From JAQVSH01 sp964349835 (lineage in GTDB: Bacteria > Bacteroidota > Bacteroidia > Bacteroidales > UBA4181): DNA of 32,636 nt. Where the stretch lies: NCBI GenBank assembly GCA_964349835.1, contig CAYGID010000020.1:1-32636 (forward strand), given 5' to 3'. The notes below the pieces were generated by a model. The model worked only from the letters and a program-made list of their open reading frames with translations, was not told the DNA's origin and did not search any database. Shown here piece after piece: positions 8,876-17,942 of this stretch (position 1 is the stretch's first letter; every line of letters starts with the position of its first letter). The position numbers were made by a program, and so were the translations under genes.

Positions 8876-10093
8876 ATGAGGCTGCAGGGGAAACATATTC
8901 TTTTGGGTGTAACCGGGAGTATTGCTGCCTATAAAGCTGCGGTACTCATCCGCCTTCTGGTAAAAGAGGGAGCCGAAGTCAGGGTGGTAATGACCCCCCT
9001 GGCTAAGTCGTTTATTACCCCGCTGACCCTTGCAACCCTTTGCAAACAGCCCATTCTGGTAGAATTTTTCGACCCGGAAAATGGGAGTTGGAACAGTCAT
9101 GTATCGCTGGGGCTTTGGGCCGACGCCTATCTGATAGCCCCGGCAACAGCCAACACACTGGCCAAAATGGCTAATGGCATTGCCGACAACCTGCTGCTTA
9201 CCAGCTATCTTTCGGCTCGTTGCAAAGTGTTTGCAGCACCAGCCATGGACCTCGACATGTATCGGCACTCCGCTACCCAAAACAACCTGCAACTCCTGCG
9301 CAGCCGGGGGGTCGAAGTGATTGAGGCAACCTCCGGTGCCTTGGCCAGCGGACTCGAAGGGCAAGGGCGCATGGAGGAGCCCGAAAAAATCACAGAGGTA
9401 TTGGTTAACTATTTCGATAAAAAAAAAACCGTAACCTCGCCACTTGAGGGAAAATCGATTCTGATTACTGCAGGCCCCACCTACGAAAAGATTGATCCGG
9501 TACGCTATCTGGGAAACTTCTCTTCGGGAAAAATGGGATACGCCCTGGCACTTGAGCTGGCTACGAGGGGTGCCAAAGTGTTTCTGGTGAGCGGACCCAC
9601 GCACCTCTCTGTTTCACATCCCAATATTGAGATTTTGCAGGTCACTTCGGCTGCCGAGATGCTGGAGGCGGCTCTTGCCCGATTCGGCTCCGTTGATGGA
9701 GCCATCATGGCAGCAGCTGTTGCCGACTATACCCCCGCCGAACCAGCAAACCAAAAGATGAAGCGGGGCCCCTCCGACATGAGTATCGCCCTCAAACCCA
9801 CAACCGATATTGCCGCAACGCTGGGCCGTCTTAAAACCAACCGCCAGGTACTGGCCGGATTTGCGCTCGAAACCCAACAAGAGGAGATGCATGCCGTGGA
9901 GAAGATGAAAAAAAAGCATCTCGATTTCATCGTCTTAAACTCTCTAAACCACCAAGGGGCAGGCTTCCAAACCGATACCAACCGGATAACAATTTATGAC
10001 GCAGAGGGCGGGTCGTTTGCCTTTGGGCTGAAACCGAAAAGCGAAGTGGCTTCCGATATTGCCGACAAGTTTTCCGAATACTTCGCCAAATGA
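8876..10093 (+). CDS. coaBC: Bifunctional phosphopantothenoylcysteine decarboxylase / phosphopantothenate-cysteine ligase
   Basis: The 405-aa enzyme carries out two steps of coenzyme A synthesis: joining of cysteine to 4'-phosphopantothenate, then decarboxylation to 4'-phosphopantetheine. The N-terminal CoaC flavoprotein domain (about 1-185) shows GSIAAYKA, the histidine of NSHVSLGLWAD, and PAMDLDMY in place of the usual PAMN motif. The C-terminal CoaB domain (about 188-405) shows ITAGPTYEKIDPVRYLGN and FSSGKMG, then the AAVADYTP segment that forms the nucleotide-binding site. Its stop overlaps the next gene's start (ATGA at 10090-10093), so the two are probably translationally coupled. Confidence 0.96.
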   Translation: MRLQGKHILLGVTGSIAAYKAAVLIRLLVKEGAEVRVVMTPLAKSFITPLTLATLCKQPILVEFFDPENGSWNSHVSLGLWADAYLIAPATANTLAKMANGIADNLLLTSYLSARCKVFAAPAMDLDMYRHSATQNNLQLLRSRGVEVIEATSGALASGLEGQGRMEEPEKITEVLVNYFDKKKTVTSPLEGKSILITAGPTYEKIDPVRYLGNFSSGKMGYALALELATRGAKVFLVSGPTHLSVSHPNIEILQVTSAAEMLEAALARFGSVDGAIMAAAVADYTPAEPANQKMKRGPSDMSIALKPTTDIAATLGRLKTNRQVLAGFALETQQEEMHAVEKMKKKHLDFIVLNSLNHQGAGFQTDTNRITIYDAEGGSFAFGLKPKSEVASDIADKFSEYFAK

Positions 10094-11004
10094 AAAAAAC
10101 TGCCCGGTTTCTGCTTGTTATATTGCTCACAGCACTATCTCTTTCGGGATTTTCGCAAGAGTTAAAGTGCCGGGTTTCGGTAAACGCTACCCAGCTGCAG
10201 AGCAATAACCGCAGACTCTTTGGTCTGCTCGAAACCGAGATTTCACGATTTATGAACGGCCGCTCCTGGACTGGCCGTAACTATAGTGTGGAGGAGCGCA
10301 TTGAATGCAGCCTCTTTTTGAATATGTCGGGCGAGTCGGGCAACGATTTCAGAGGAACTCTGCAGATTCAGGTGGAGCGTCCTGTTTTTGGAGCAACCTA
10401 CAAAACATTGTTGCTCAATTATGTAGATCAACTGATTGAATTTAGCTATATCGAAAGCGAAACTCTCGAGTATAACGAAACCACCTTTACCTCGAACCTC
10501 GCCTCCATTCTGGCCTACTATGCCTGGCTCATTGTGGGGCTCGATGCCGACACCTTCTCTCCCATGGGAGGAACCCCCTGGTTTACAAAGGCCGAAGCGG
10601 TTGTAGCCAACGCGCAAAACGCACGTGAAAAGGGGTGGAAAGCCTTCGACGGGAGCGGTAACCGAAACCGTTATGCCTTGGTGCAAAATCTGCTCGACAG
10701 CAAATACAGGGGTTTGCGCACCTTTTTGTACGAGTACCACCGTTCGGGGCTCGATAAACTTTCGCAATCGGTGGCCGACGGGCGTGCCAGCGCACTCGAA
10801 AGTGTGATGCAACTGAAGGATGTACATTCGTCGCGCCCCGACAGCTATATGGTTTGGATTCAACTACTCTGCGATGCCAAAGCCGATGAATGGGTAAATC
10901 TCTTTTCGTCGCTTTCCGAAATGGAAAAGCAGACCACTGCGCTTATGCTCAAACAGATGAACCCTTCGAACATCTCGAAATACGATCGGTTGACCAAACC
11001 TTGA
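10090..11004 (+). CDS. DUF4835 family exported protein
   Basis: This 304-aa protein has a signal peptide (residues 1-23, ending GFSQE). The mature part starts with ELKCRVSVNATQLQ and continues with alternating beta and helical segments matching the Bacteroidota-specific DUF4835 family, including LYNYAYLIVGLD-like text (here YYAWLIVGLDADTFSPMGG) and GWKAFDG. Function is unknown. In many Bacteroidota it sits, as here, between coaBC and recN. The start overlaps the coaBC stop by 4 bases. It is presumably periplasmic or outer-membrane associated. Confidence 0.85.
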   Translation: MKKTARFLLVILLTALSLSGFSQELKCRVSVNATQLQSNNRRLFGLLETEISRFMNGRSWTGRNYSVEERIECSLFLNMSGESGNDFRGTLQIQVERPVFGATYKTLLLNYVDQLIEFSYIESETLEYNETTFTSNLASILAYYAWLIVGLDADTFSPMGGTPWFTKAEAVVANAQNAREKGWKAFDGSGNRNRYALVQNLLDSKYRGLRTFLYEYHRSGLDKLSQSVADGRASALESVMQLKDVHSSRPDSYMVWIQLLCDAKADEWVNLFSSLSEMEKQTTALMLKQMNPSNISKYDRLTKP

Positions 11005-11010
11005 CAGAGT

Positions 11011-12678
11011 ATGCTCTCCCGGCTGGCTATACAGAATTACGCCCTCATCCGCTCGGTCGAAATTGATTTCGACAGGGGCCTCTCCATTATTACCGGCGAA
11101 ACAGGTGCGGGCAAATCCATCATGTTGGGTGCATTGGGACTCCTCACAGGCGATAGGGCCGACAGTTCAGTGCTACTCGACACAGCAAAGAAATGTGTGG
11201 TAGAGGGAAGTTTCAGCCTTGCATCCTACTCGCTACAACCCCTCTTCGAGGCCAATGATCTCGACTACGAAGAGAACTGCCTGATTCGCAGAGAAATATC
11301 GCTTGACGGCCGATCAAGAGCCTTCATCAACGATACGCCGGTGACCCTTTCGATACTCAAAGAGTTGGGGAGTCATCTTATCGATGTTCACTCGCAACAC
11401 AACACGCAATACCTCAACCAGCCAGCTTTCCAGCTACATATCGTCGACTCCTTTGCTAACCTGTTGGCCGCCAACGGATCGTTTGGCGAGAAATTCAAAG
11501 AGTTCAAAAAGTTGTCGTCGCATCTCGACCAGCTGTTGCAGCAGTCGGAAGCGTGGAATCGCGAAACCGATTTTCTGCAGCATCAATTCGAAGAGCTGCA
11601 GCGTGCAGGGGTGCAGGAAAATGAGCAGGAAGCGCTCGAAGAGGAGCTGACCCGACTGACCCATTGCGAAGAGATTTTGCGCGAAACCGGCCGCAGTTCC
11701 GAACTTCTTGCCGTGGGCGAGCTAAATATAACGGGCATGCTGCGCGAAGCGATCCATTCACTGGGCCGGGTGGTTCCCTTTTTTAGCTCGGCCGAGAGTG
11801 TAAAGGCGCGGTTAGAATCAACGCTGATCGAGTTACGCGACATCGACCGCGATCTGTCGGTAATCCCCTCCACCCTGCAAATGGATCCGCAACGGCTCGA
11901 AAAGGTCTCTTCGAGGCTCGACCTGCTCTACAGTCTGATGCACAAACACCGTGTAAACTCCCTGCCGGAATTATTGGCCATAGCAAACGATTTGGAAAGA
12001 CGATTAAAAGAGATCTCCACGCTGGCCGAAGAGATAGAAAAGGCAAGGGTTTCGAGTATAAAACAGGAAGAAACGCTGCATAAAGAGGCCCGTATCCTCT
12101 CGGAGCAGCGAAAAAAAGTGTTGCCTCTGATTGAGCAAAAGATCTCGTCGGTACTCCATTTGCTGGGAATGCCCGATGCCCGTTTTCGGATCGACCTGCA
12201 AAGCGAAAACGCACTCTCCGAAACGGGGTACGACCGGGTTTCGTTTCTCTTCTCGGCCCATTCCGACCTGGAGGTGCAACCGCTGACGCGCATCGCCTCA
12301 GGAGGCGAGCTATCGCGCATCATGCTCAGCGTAAAAGCGGTGATAGCCGACACCCTCGCTCTCCCCACCCTTATTTTCGACGAAATCGACTCGGGGGTTT
12401 CGGGTGAGATCGCCGACAAGATGGGGCGCATTCTTTCGCACATGGCCGGCAAAACACAAATTATTAACATTACCCACCTACCCCAGGTGGCAGCCAAAGG
12501 ATCGGCTCACTATCATGTGTATAAAGACGTTACATCGAAAACCGGCACACAGACCCGCATCCGGCATCTCACTCCGGCCGAACGCGTACAGGAGGTGGCC
12601 CGGATGCTGAGTGGCGAAATCGTAACCGAAGCGGCACTCGAGAATGCAAGGCACCTACTGGGCCTGCATGAGAGGTAA
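11011..12678 (+). CDS. recN: DNA repair protein RecN
   Basis: This 555-aa SMC-like ATPase takes part in double-strand break repair. Walker A GETGAGKS is at residues 29-36. A long coiled-coil-prone centre, rich in Glu, Leu and Arg, spans roughly 150-375. The ABC signature IASGGELSRIMLS and Walker B LIFDEIDSGVSG are in the C-terminal half, followed by a HLPQVAAKG switch region. All parts of the family are present and the length is normal. It starts 6 bases after the DUF4835 gene and closes this operon. Confidence 0.97.
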   Translation: MLSRLAIQNYALIRSVEIDFDRGLSIITGETGAGKSIMLGALGLLTGDRADSSVLLDTAKKCVVEGSFSLASYSLQPLFEANDLDYEENCLIRREISLDGRSRAFINDTPVTLSILKELGSHLIDVHSQHNTQYLNQPAFQLHIVDSFANLLAANGSFGEKFKEFKKLSSHLDQLLQQSEAWNRETDFLQHQFEELQRAGVQENEQEALEEELTRLTHCEEILRETGRSSELLAVGELNITGMLREAIHSLGRVVPFFSSAESVKARLESTLIELRDIDRDLSVIPSTLQMDPQRLEKVSSRLDLLYSLMHKHRVNSLPELLAIANDLERRLKEISTLAEEIEKARVSSIKQEETLHKEARILSEQRKKVLPLIEQKISSVLHLLGMPDARFRIDLQSENALSETGYDRVSFLFSAHSDLEVQPLTRIASGGELSRIMLSVKAVIADTLALPTLIFDEIDSGVSGEIADKMGRILSHMAGKTQIINITHLPQVAAKGSAHYHVYKDVTSKTGTQTRIRHLTPAERVQEVARMLSGEIVTEAALENARHLLGLHER

Positions 12679-12692
12679 ACCGGCAATTCTAT

Positions 12693-12700
12693 TATCTTTG
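12693..12700 (+). promoter_or_regulatory. -7 box before the SIS-domain gene
   Basis: TATCTTTG matches TAnnTTTG and lies 20 bases before the ATG at 12720. No clear -33 TTTG is visible upstream. Confidence 0.4.
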
Positions 12701-12719
12701 TCTTGTTAAACAAAAAGCT

Positions 12720-13334
12720 ATGCAAAGCGAGATTCCAGCTCTGTTAAGGCGCGAAGCCGACGCCATCCTGAACATTCCGGTAAACGACACCTACGATAAA
12801 GCCCTTGAGATCATTTTCGAGGCCGTGCACCAACGCAAAGGAAAAGTGGTGGTAAGCGGGATGGGAAAGGCCGGTCAGATAGCCGTGAGTATAGCAACCA
12901 CGTTGAGTTCTACAGGTACCCCTGCCGTCTGGCTGCATCCTGCCGATGCACAGCATGGCGACCTGGGTGTAATGCAGCCCGACGACGTGTTACTGCTGAT
13001 CTCCAACTCGGGTAAAACCCGCGAAATCGTGGAGTTAGTTTACCTTGCCCGCGATCTGAACGCGGGGGTACCCATCATAGTGATTACCGGAAACAAAGAG
13101 AGCAAGCTGGCAGAGATGGCCGATGTTTGCCTGCACACCGGCGGTCCCGCCGAACTCTGCCCTCTGGGTCTCTCACCCACCATCTCAACCACCGTGATGA
13201 GCGTGATGGGCGATCTTTTGGTGGTGTTGATGATGAAACGGATCGGATTTACGATTGCCGACTACGCCCTCCGCCACCATGGGGGCTATCTGGGCGAACA
13301 GTCGCGTTTGAGAAGTTCGGGCGAAGCAGGCTGA
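12720..13334 (+). CDS. kdsD: Single-domain SIS arabinose-5-phosphate isomerase (KdsD-like)
   Basis: The 204-aa product consists almost only of a sugar isomerase (SIS) domain: VVSGMGKAGQIA, LHPADAQHGDLG, ISNSGKTREI, SPTISTTVMSVMGD, and a final RHHGGYLGE corresponding to the SHPGGSLG motif of KdsD/KpsF. The last His in that motif is kept. KdsD enzymes convert ribulose 5-phosphate to arabinose 5-phosphate for Kdo in lipopolysaccharide. Most KdsD proteins have two CBS domains after the SIS domain; here they are absent. As far as I recall, stand-alone SIS isomerases of this kind are known from Bacteroides. Another sugar-phosphate isomerase activity is possible. Confidence 0.75.
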   Translation: MQSEIPALLRREADAILNIPVNDTYDKALEIIFEAVHQRKGKVVVSGMGKAGQIAVSIATTLSSTGTPAVWLHPADAQHGDLGVMQPDDVLLLISNSGKTREIVELVYLARDLNAGVPIIVITGNKESKLAEMADVCLHTGGPAELCPLGLSPTISTTVMSVMGDLLVVLMMKRIGFTIADYALRHHGGYLGEQSRLRSSGEAG

Positions 13335-13350
13335 GAAACACAAAAAATCG

Positions 13351-13358
13351 TACATTTG
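13351..13358 (+). promoter_or_regulatory. -7 box before the PL26-like lyase gene
   Basis: TACATTTG matches TAnnTTTG in the 73-base gap between the SIS-domain gene and the lyase gene, giving a leader of about 40 bases. No clear -33 box is seen. Confidence 0.4.
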
Positions 13359-13407
13359 ATTTTCGGTCGTCAGGAATGTTTCACTTCAGCACAGATCAGA
13401 TTAGCAA

Positions 13408-16188
13408 ATGAAAACGATTTCGGTACTCCTTCTCCTCACCTTTTCGCTATTACGCTTGCCTTCGCAAGAGGCTCCGGTTAAATGGCTGGCAGAAACCCCC
13501 GAGCTCTCACAGGGCCAAAGTTGGGGCATTCCCTGGACTAAGGGAGCCGTCACCAAAGATAGGACGTTTGTTTTAAAGGCTGCCTCCGGAAAAACCTTCC
13601 CGGTTCAAACCTGGCCGCTGGCCTACTGGCCCGACGGCTCCATTAAGTGGAGCGGAATGGCTGCCTCGCTGCCGGCTAAGGAGGAGGGTCCATTCACAGT
13701 ACAGGCTGCAGCCCCCTTCACTACATTGAACGGGTTAACCGCCACGCAAGACGAAAAAGCGATTACTATCGACAACGGAGCTATGAAACTCCGCATTCCC
13801 CGTTCGGGCAACAAAATCATAGACCAGATTGAAATCGATGGCAAACCGGTGGTTTCGGGCGGACGATTGGTATGCATACTGGAGACTGGCAATGTTGGCG
13901 ATGCAACAACCAACCTGCGTTATGAGGAGTTTTCGGGGCAGATTTCGGGAGTTACTCTTGAGCAAAACGGCCCCGTTCGTGCTGTGGTAAAAATTGAGGG
14001 AAAGCATGCCTCCACCACACAAAACCGCAGTTGGCTTCCCTTTACCGTACGACTCTACATCTATGCCCATCAGCAGGATATCAAATTGGTGCACACCATC
14101 ATCTACGATGGAAACCAAGATAAAGATTTCATCAAGGGGCTGGGTATCATCTTTCAGGTTCCCCTTCGCGAGGAGATTCAAAACCGCCATGTGCGCTTCT
14201 CGGGACAGGAGGGCGGACTTTGGTCGGAGCCGATTCAACCGCTCGATGGCCGCAGATTTATTACCCATGCCGATATGCGCAGCCCTTACACTTTTCAGCT
14301 GCAGGGCATACGGATTCCCGATAAGGAAAGCTACACGGCGCCCAATCAAAAACTGCTCACCGACCTTGCTGTTTGGGACGATTTTAAGCTGAATCAACTC
14401 TCGCCCAATGGCTTTACCATCGTAAAGCGAACCGGAAACCAGAGCAGCTGGTTAGCCTCGGCAGCCGGAAAACGGGCCGAAGGGCTGGCTTTCGTGGGTG
14501 ATGTAAGTGGCGGATTGGCTGTAAGCCTGAAGAATTTCTGGCAGTCGTTTCCTGCAGCACTCGAAATTCACGACGCCCGAAGCAAAGAGGCACAACTCAA
14601 AGTGTGGATGTGGTCGCCCGATGCAGAGGCCATGGATCTTCGCCATTACGACACCATTGCACACGATTTGAACTCTTCGTACGAAGATGTTCAGGAGGGG
14701 TTAAGCACCCCTTACGGTGTGGCGCGCACCAGCGAACTGACCCTTTTCGTAACCCGTTCGGTTCCCTCGAAGGTGGCATTTATGCAGATGAGCCGGATGG
14801 GAGCCGTGCCGCAGCGATTGGTAAGCACCCCGCAACATTTCCACAAGGCAGGTGCCTTTGGCAATCTCTGGAGCCTCCCCGACCGCAGTAATCCCACCCG
14901 CTTATGGATGGAAAACCAGCTCGACAGCAGCATCCTCTACTACAAAAAAATGGTTGACCAGCACCACTGGTATGGTTTCTGGAATTACGGCGATATCATG
15001 CATTCGCAGGATGTACCCCGACACGTATGGCGTTACGATATAGGTGGAATGGCCTGGGACAATTCCGAACTGGCTCCCGACCTCTGGCTCTGGTACTCTT
15101 TCCTTCGCTCGGGCGATGCCAACAGCTTTAAACTGGCCGAAGCCATGACAAGGCACACTTCGGAGGTCGACTGCTATCATTTAGGCGAACTGCAGGGCCT
15201 TGGCTCGCGCCACAATGTATCGCACTGGGGCTGCGGGGCCAAAGAGGCTCGTATCGGGCAGGCCGCATTCCGAAGGTTTTACTACTATCTTACCACCGAC
15301 GAGCGGGTGGGCGACGTGATGCGCGAGATGCTCAACGGCGACAAAGCCACCGTTGTGCTCGACCCCATGCGTATTGCCATGCCGGTTAGTGTAGCTCCTG
15401 TTGATGCCCCCACCCGGGTGCGTTTCGGTCCCGACTGGATTAGTTTTGTTGCCAACTGGATGACCGAATGGGAACGCACGGGCGACACACGATGGAGAGA
15501 TAGAATTACCACCGGAATGAGCAATTTTGCAGCCATGCCTAACGGCCTCTTCTCGGGCAAGGGGGTATTTGGCTACGACCCTGCTACGGCCAAGATTACC
15601 CTGGCCGACAATCAGCAAAACGAACTCCATTCCATGCACCTGGCCACCATCATGGGAGGTGCCGAAATGATGTTCGAACTTTTTACCTTTCTGGATCACA
15701 AAGAGTTTGAGAAAGCATGGCTGCAGTACTGCGAGTACTACTCCATGCCGAGGAACGACTCTGCCCGAACAGAAAAAACAGCCAAAATCCCATCGAATGG
15801 GTTTTTAGTTCCGCGGTTAACAGCCTATGCGGCTATGATCCTGAAAAATGAGAAGTTGGCCGCCAGGGCCTGGTCGGAATTTTTGGGCAGAACGAATGGG
15901 TACTCCATGTATGCCACCAAACCCGTCAACGCGCCTGATGTGCTCAACCCCATCGACGAAAATGGAGGTATCAGCACAAACAGTGTGGCCCAATGGGGAC
16001 TAAATGCCATCTTCATGCCTGCCATGATTGGCCAACAGATTCCGGCTCTCAACAACAGCTCGTCGAGTGGTGGGGGAATGGGTTTCCCATTTGGTATGCA
16101 GAACCAGCCTGCACCTGCTCAACCTGCCGAAACACCACAAATTTTGCCTGAAGTGGGCCCGGCTCCGGCTGCCGCCAAAAAGAGATAA
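13408..16188 (+). CDS. Secreted PcRglX/YetA-like exo-polysaccharide lyase (PL26-like)
   Basis: This 926-aa protein has a signal peptide (about residues 1-20, ending LPSQE). The N-terminal RIFT-barrel-like part includes QSWGIPWTKGAV and YWPDGSIKWSG. A beta-rich middle is followed by a helical (alpha/alpha toroid-like) region rich in Trp, with HHWYGFWNYGDIMHS, YDIGGMAWDNSEL and SRHNVSHWGCGAKEAR. This is the pattern of PcRglX/YetA proteins. The characterised member of family PL26 is a rhamnogalacturonan exo-lyase; the substrate here is inferred from family only. The last 45 or so residues are a low-complexity Ser/Gly/Pro/Ala tail. No SusC/SusD pair is nearby, so this is not a complete polysaccharide utilisation locus. 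Confidence 0.75.
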   Translation: MKTISVLLLLTFSLLRLPSQEAPVKWLAETPELSQGQSWGIPWTKGAVTKDRTFVLKAASGKTFPVQTWPLAYWPDGSIKWSGMAASLPAKEEGPFTVQAAAPFTTLNGLTATQDEKAITIDNGAMKLRIPRSGNKIIDQIEIDGKPVVSGGRLVCILETGNVGDATTNLRYEEFSGQISGVTLEQNGPVRAVVKIEGKHASTTQNRSWLPFTVRLYIYAHQQDIKLVHTIIYDGNQDKDFIKGLGIIFQVPLREEIQNRHVRFSGQEGGLWSEPIQPLDGRRFITHADMRSPYTFQLQGIRIPDKESYTAPNQKLLTDLAVWDDFKLNQLSPNGFTIVKRTGNQSSWLASAAGKRAEGLAFVGDVSGGLAVSLKNFWQSFPAALEIHDARSKEAQLKVWMWSPDAEAMDLRHYDTIAHDLNSSYEDVQEGLSTPYGVARTSELTLFVTRSVPSKVAFMQMSRMGAVPQRLVSTPQHFHKAGAFGNLWSLPDRSNPTRLWMENQLDSSILYYKKMVDQHHWYGFWNYGDIMHSQDVPRHVWRYDIGGMAWDNSELAPDLWLWYSFLRSGDANSFKLAEAMTRHTSEVDCYHLGELQGLGSRHNVSHWGCGAKEARIGQAAFRRFYYYLTTDERVGDVMREMLNGDKATVVLDPMRIAMPVSVAPVDAPTRVRFGPDWISFVANWMTEWERTGDTRWRDRITTGMSNFAAMPNGLFSGKGVFGYDPATAKITLADNQQNELHSMHLATIMGGAEMMFELFTFLDHKEFEKAWLQYCEYYSMPRNDSARTEKTAKIPSNGFLVPRLTAYAAMILKNEKLAARAWSEFLGRTNGYSMYATKPVNAPDVLNPIDENGGISTNSVAQWGLNAIFMPAMIGQQIPALNNSSSSGGGMGFPFGMQNQPAPAQPAETPQILPEVGPAPAAAKKR

Positions 16189-16203
16189 GAGCCGCACCTA
16201 CGG

Positions 16204-16246
16204 GGCCTACCGCTTTTTGTTCGAAGGGAGCACAATGCGGTAGGCC
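16204..16246. repeat. 10-bp perfect inverted repeat across the def stop codon
   Basis: GGCCTACCGC (16204-16213) and GCGGTAGGCC (16237-16246) are exact inverted copies, 23 bases apart. They lie between the converging lyase and def genes and include the last codons and stop of def. Neither strand has a T-run directly after the second arm, so this is not a classical intrinsic terminator, although it may still mark transcript ends. Confidence 0.6.
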
Positions 16247-16773
16247 ACGCTGGCCTTTCCTTTCGATATGGCATTAATTTGCGAAGCCAGAAGCCGACGG
16301 CGCAGCGGGTTCAGTTTGTCAACAAAGAGTCGACCCTCCAGATGGTCGTACTCGTGCTGAATGACCCGTGCCGCAACGCCCGAGAAGTGGGTTTCGAACT
16401 GCCGAAAGTTTTCGTCCTGATAGCGCATGGTAACCTCCGATGGGCGAACCACATCTTCGTGTATACCGGGAACACTCAGGCAGCCCTCCTGAAAAGCATA
16501 GGGTTCGCCCGAATAGTCGAGTATCTCGGGATTAATAAAAACTTTTTTGAACTCCGAAAGTGCAGGATCCTCTTCGGCATAGGGTGAGGCATCAATCACA
16601 AAAATGCGCAGCGACTTACCAATCTGTGGAGCCGCCAGCCCAACTCCGTCAATTTTATACATCGTTTCCCACATATCGGCAAGCAGGGTATCCAACCCCT
16701 CCATACCCTCTTCGACCGGCTCAGCCTTCCGACGGAGAAGAGGACAGCCCACTACATAGACAGGTAATATCAT
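16207..16773 (-). CDS. def: Peptide deformylase
   Basis: The 188-aa metalloenzyme removes the formyl group from the N-terminal methionine of new proteins. All three family motifs are present: VGLAAPQIG (box 1, near residue 43), EGCLSVPG (box 2, with the metal-binding Cys) and QHEYDHLEG (box 3, with the two metal-binding His and the catalytic Glu). Length is normal. It starts 10 bases after ruvX on the same strand and is the last gene of a four-gene minus-strand cluster. Confidence 0.97.
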   Translation of the reverse strand: MILPVYVVGCPLLRRKAEPVEEGMEGLDTLLADMWETMYKIDGVGLAAPQIGKSLRIFVIDASPYAEEDPALSEFKKVFINPEILDYSGEPYAFQEGCLSVPGIHEDVVRPSEVTMRYQDENFRQFETHFSGVAARVIQHEYDHLEGRLFVDKLNPLRRRLLASQINAISKGKASVAYRIVLPSNKKR

Positions 16774-16783
16774 AACAACTCAA

Positions 16784-17218
16784 TTATTGTGTATTCTTTG
16801 CAAAGAGATCCGACGCCATAAAGTCTTGCAGTAGGATGACGGCACTCACCGTATCGATAGTCTCCTTGCGCGCCCTTGCCTTTTTTTTCAATCCTCCGTC
16901 AATCATAGCCTGAAAAGCTATCTTCGAAGTAAACCGCTCATCGAGCAGCGTAACCAACTGTTTCGGAAAACGGTTCCGGAGCCTCCGTACAAAGGGATCT
17001 ACATAGGTGATGGCGGTTTCGGAAGGGGTTCCGTCGGCAAAAAGCGGGTAGCCCACCACAAAAGCGTCGACGGTCTCTCTTGCAAGGTAATCGTCGAGAA
17101 AAGCAATCAAATCGTGGGTCGAAACCGTAGTGAGCCCCGTGGAGATCAGTTGCATCGGGTCGGTTACTGCCAAGCCGGTGCGCTTACGTCCATAATCAAT
17201 AGCCATTATCCTACCCAT
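16784..17218 (-). CDS. ruvX: Putative pre-16S rRNA nuclease / Holliday junction resolvase-like RuvX (YqgF)
   Basis: The 144-aa protein has an RNase H-like fold. The first acidic motif is MAIDYGRKRTGLAV (Asp near residue 7), the central Glu is in LLDERFTSKIA, and the C-terminal KETIDTVSAVILL region carries the last acidic residue. YqgF/RuvX is involved in 5' end maturation of 16S rRNA in E. coli. It begins 3 bases after the preceding gene's TGA. A second Met at residue 5 (17206) is an equally acceptable start. Confidence 0.92.
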   Translation of the reverse strand: MGRIMAIDYGRKRTGLAVTDPMQLISTGLTTVSTHDLIAFLDDYLARETVDAFVVGYPLFADGTPSETAITYVDPFVRRLRNRFPKQLVTLLDERFTSKIAFQAMIDGGLKKKARARKETIDTVSAVILLQDFMASDLFAKNTQ

Positions 17219-17221
17219 GAC

Positions 17222-17929
17222 TCAAGGTTTTGAGTGAGTGGAGAGCGGGGGCAGAAAATGGAAGGTGCCAAAATACTCGGGGCGGTGATAGTCGGGATGG
17301 GGGGTGCCGATACGACTCCATGTAACATAATGAGGGCTCTTTAACCCATCGCCGCATTTGTAGACATTTCCGCGTATCTCTTTTCCTGCAAGAGATTCAG
17401 GACCCTTAAGCTGTAACAGGCGATAGGGCACCATAACCACCATATTCCACGATATAGGCCCCTCTCTTTCGTCGAAAGGAAGCGTGCCAAGCGAGGAGGA
17501 GGTTTTTATTGATTGCATATCGGAATCAGGAGTGTGAACCCTGCCCGATCTACCTTCGCCTTTTCCCAGCAAAGGGGCTCCAATGCAGTTCACCTCCAAA
17601 TTATAGTAAGAGCCATCGCCTAAAGGGTCAATAAAGAGCTCCACACATGAATCCTCCCATACTCTGCCGTTGTAGCCCACGGCTTTGGCCACCACCGCTC
17701 CTTCGGTTACCTCATAATACAAGTAGATGCCCTCGTTCCCGTAGGCTAACCGGACGGTCACCTGCGGAAAGTCGGGATACTCGGCAGGCCAGTTAACCAC
17801 CGACAACGACAAGGCATCGACCCGGGTCTGGAGGGCAGAGGCCAGCCCGTGGGGAAAACCGCACGCGAAATCCCCTTCGAGAAAGGGAATATCGGCCTGT
17901 GCCGCAAATGTAGTGAGGGAGCCCGTCAT
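17222..17929 (-). CDS. CBM9-like carbohydrate-binding protein
   Basis: This 235-aa protein resembles carbohydrate-binding family 9-like domains. Typical pieces include VRLAYGNEGIYLYYEV (about residue 60), VWEDSCVELFIDP, YYNLEVNCIG and the final YVTWSRIGTPHPDYHRPEYFGTFHF. The open frame extends to 17983, but that would overlap the upstream gene by 41 bases. The ATG at 17929 comes 13 bases after that gene's TGA and fits the family start better. I see no signal peptide, so the protein may be cytoplasmic, or its start may be misjudged. Ligand is unknown. Confidence 0.75.
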   Translation of the reverse strand: MTGSLTTFAAQADIPFLEGDFACGFPHGLASALQTRVDALSLSVVNWPAEYPDFPQVTVRLAYGNEGIYLYYEVTEGAVVAKAVGYNGRVWEDSCVELFIDPLGDGSYYNLEVNCIGAPLLGKGEGRSGRVHTPDSDMQSIKTSSSLGTLPFDEREGPISWNMVVMVPYRLLQLKGPESLAGKEIRGNVYKCGDGLKSPHYVTWSRIGTPHPDYHRPEYFGTFHFLPPLSTHSKP

Positions 17930-17942
17930 AGAGAGAAAGGTA

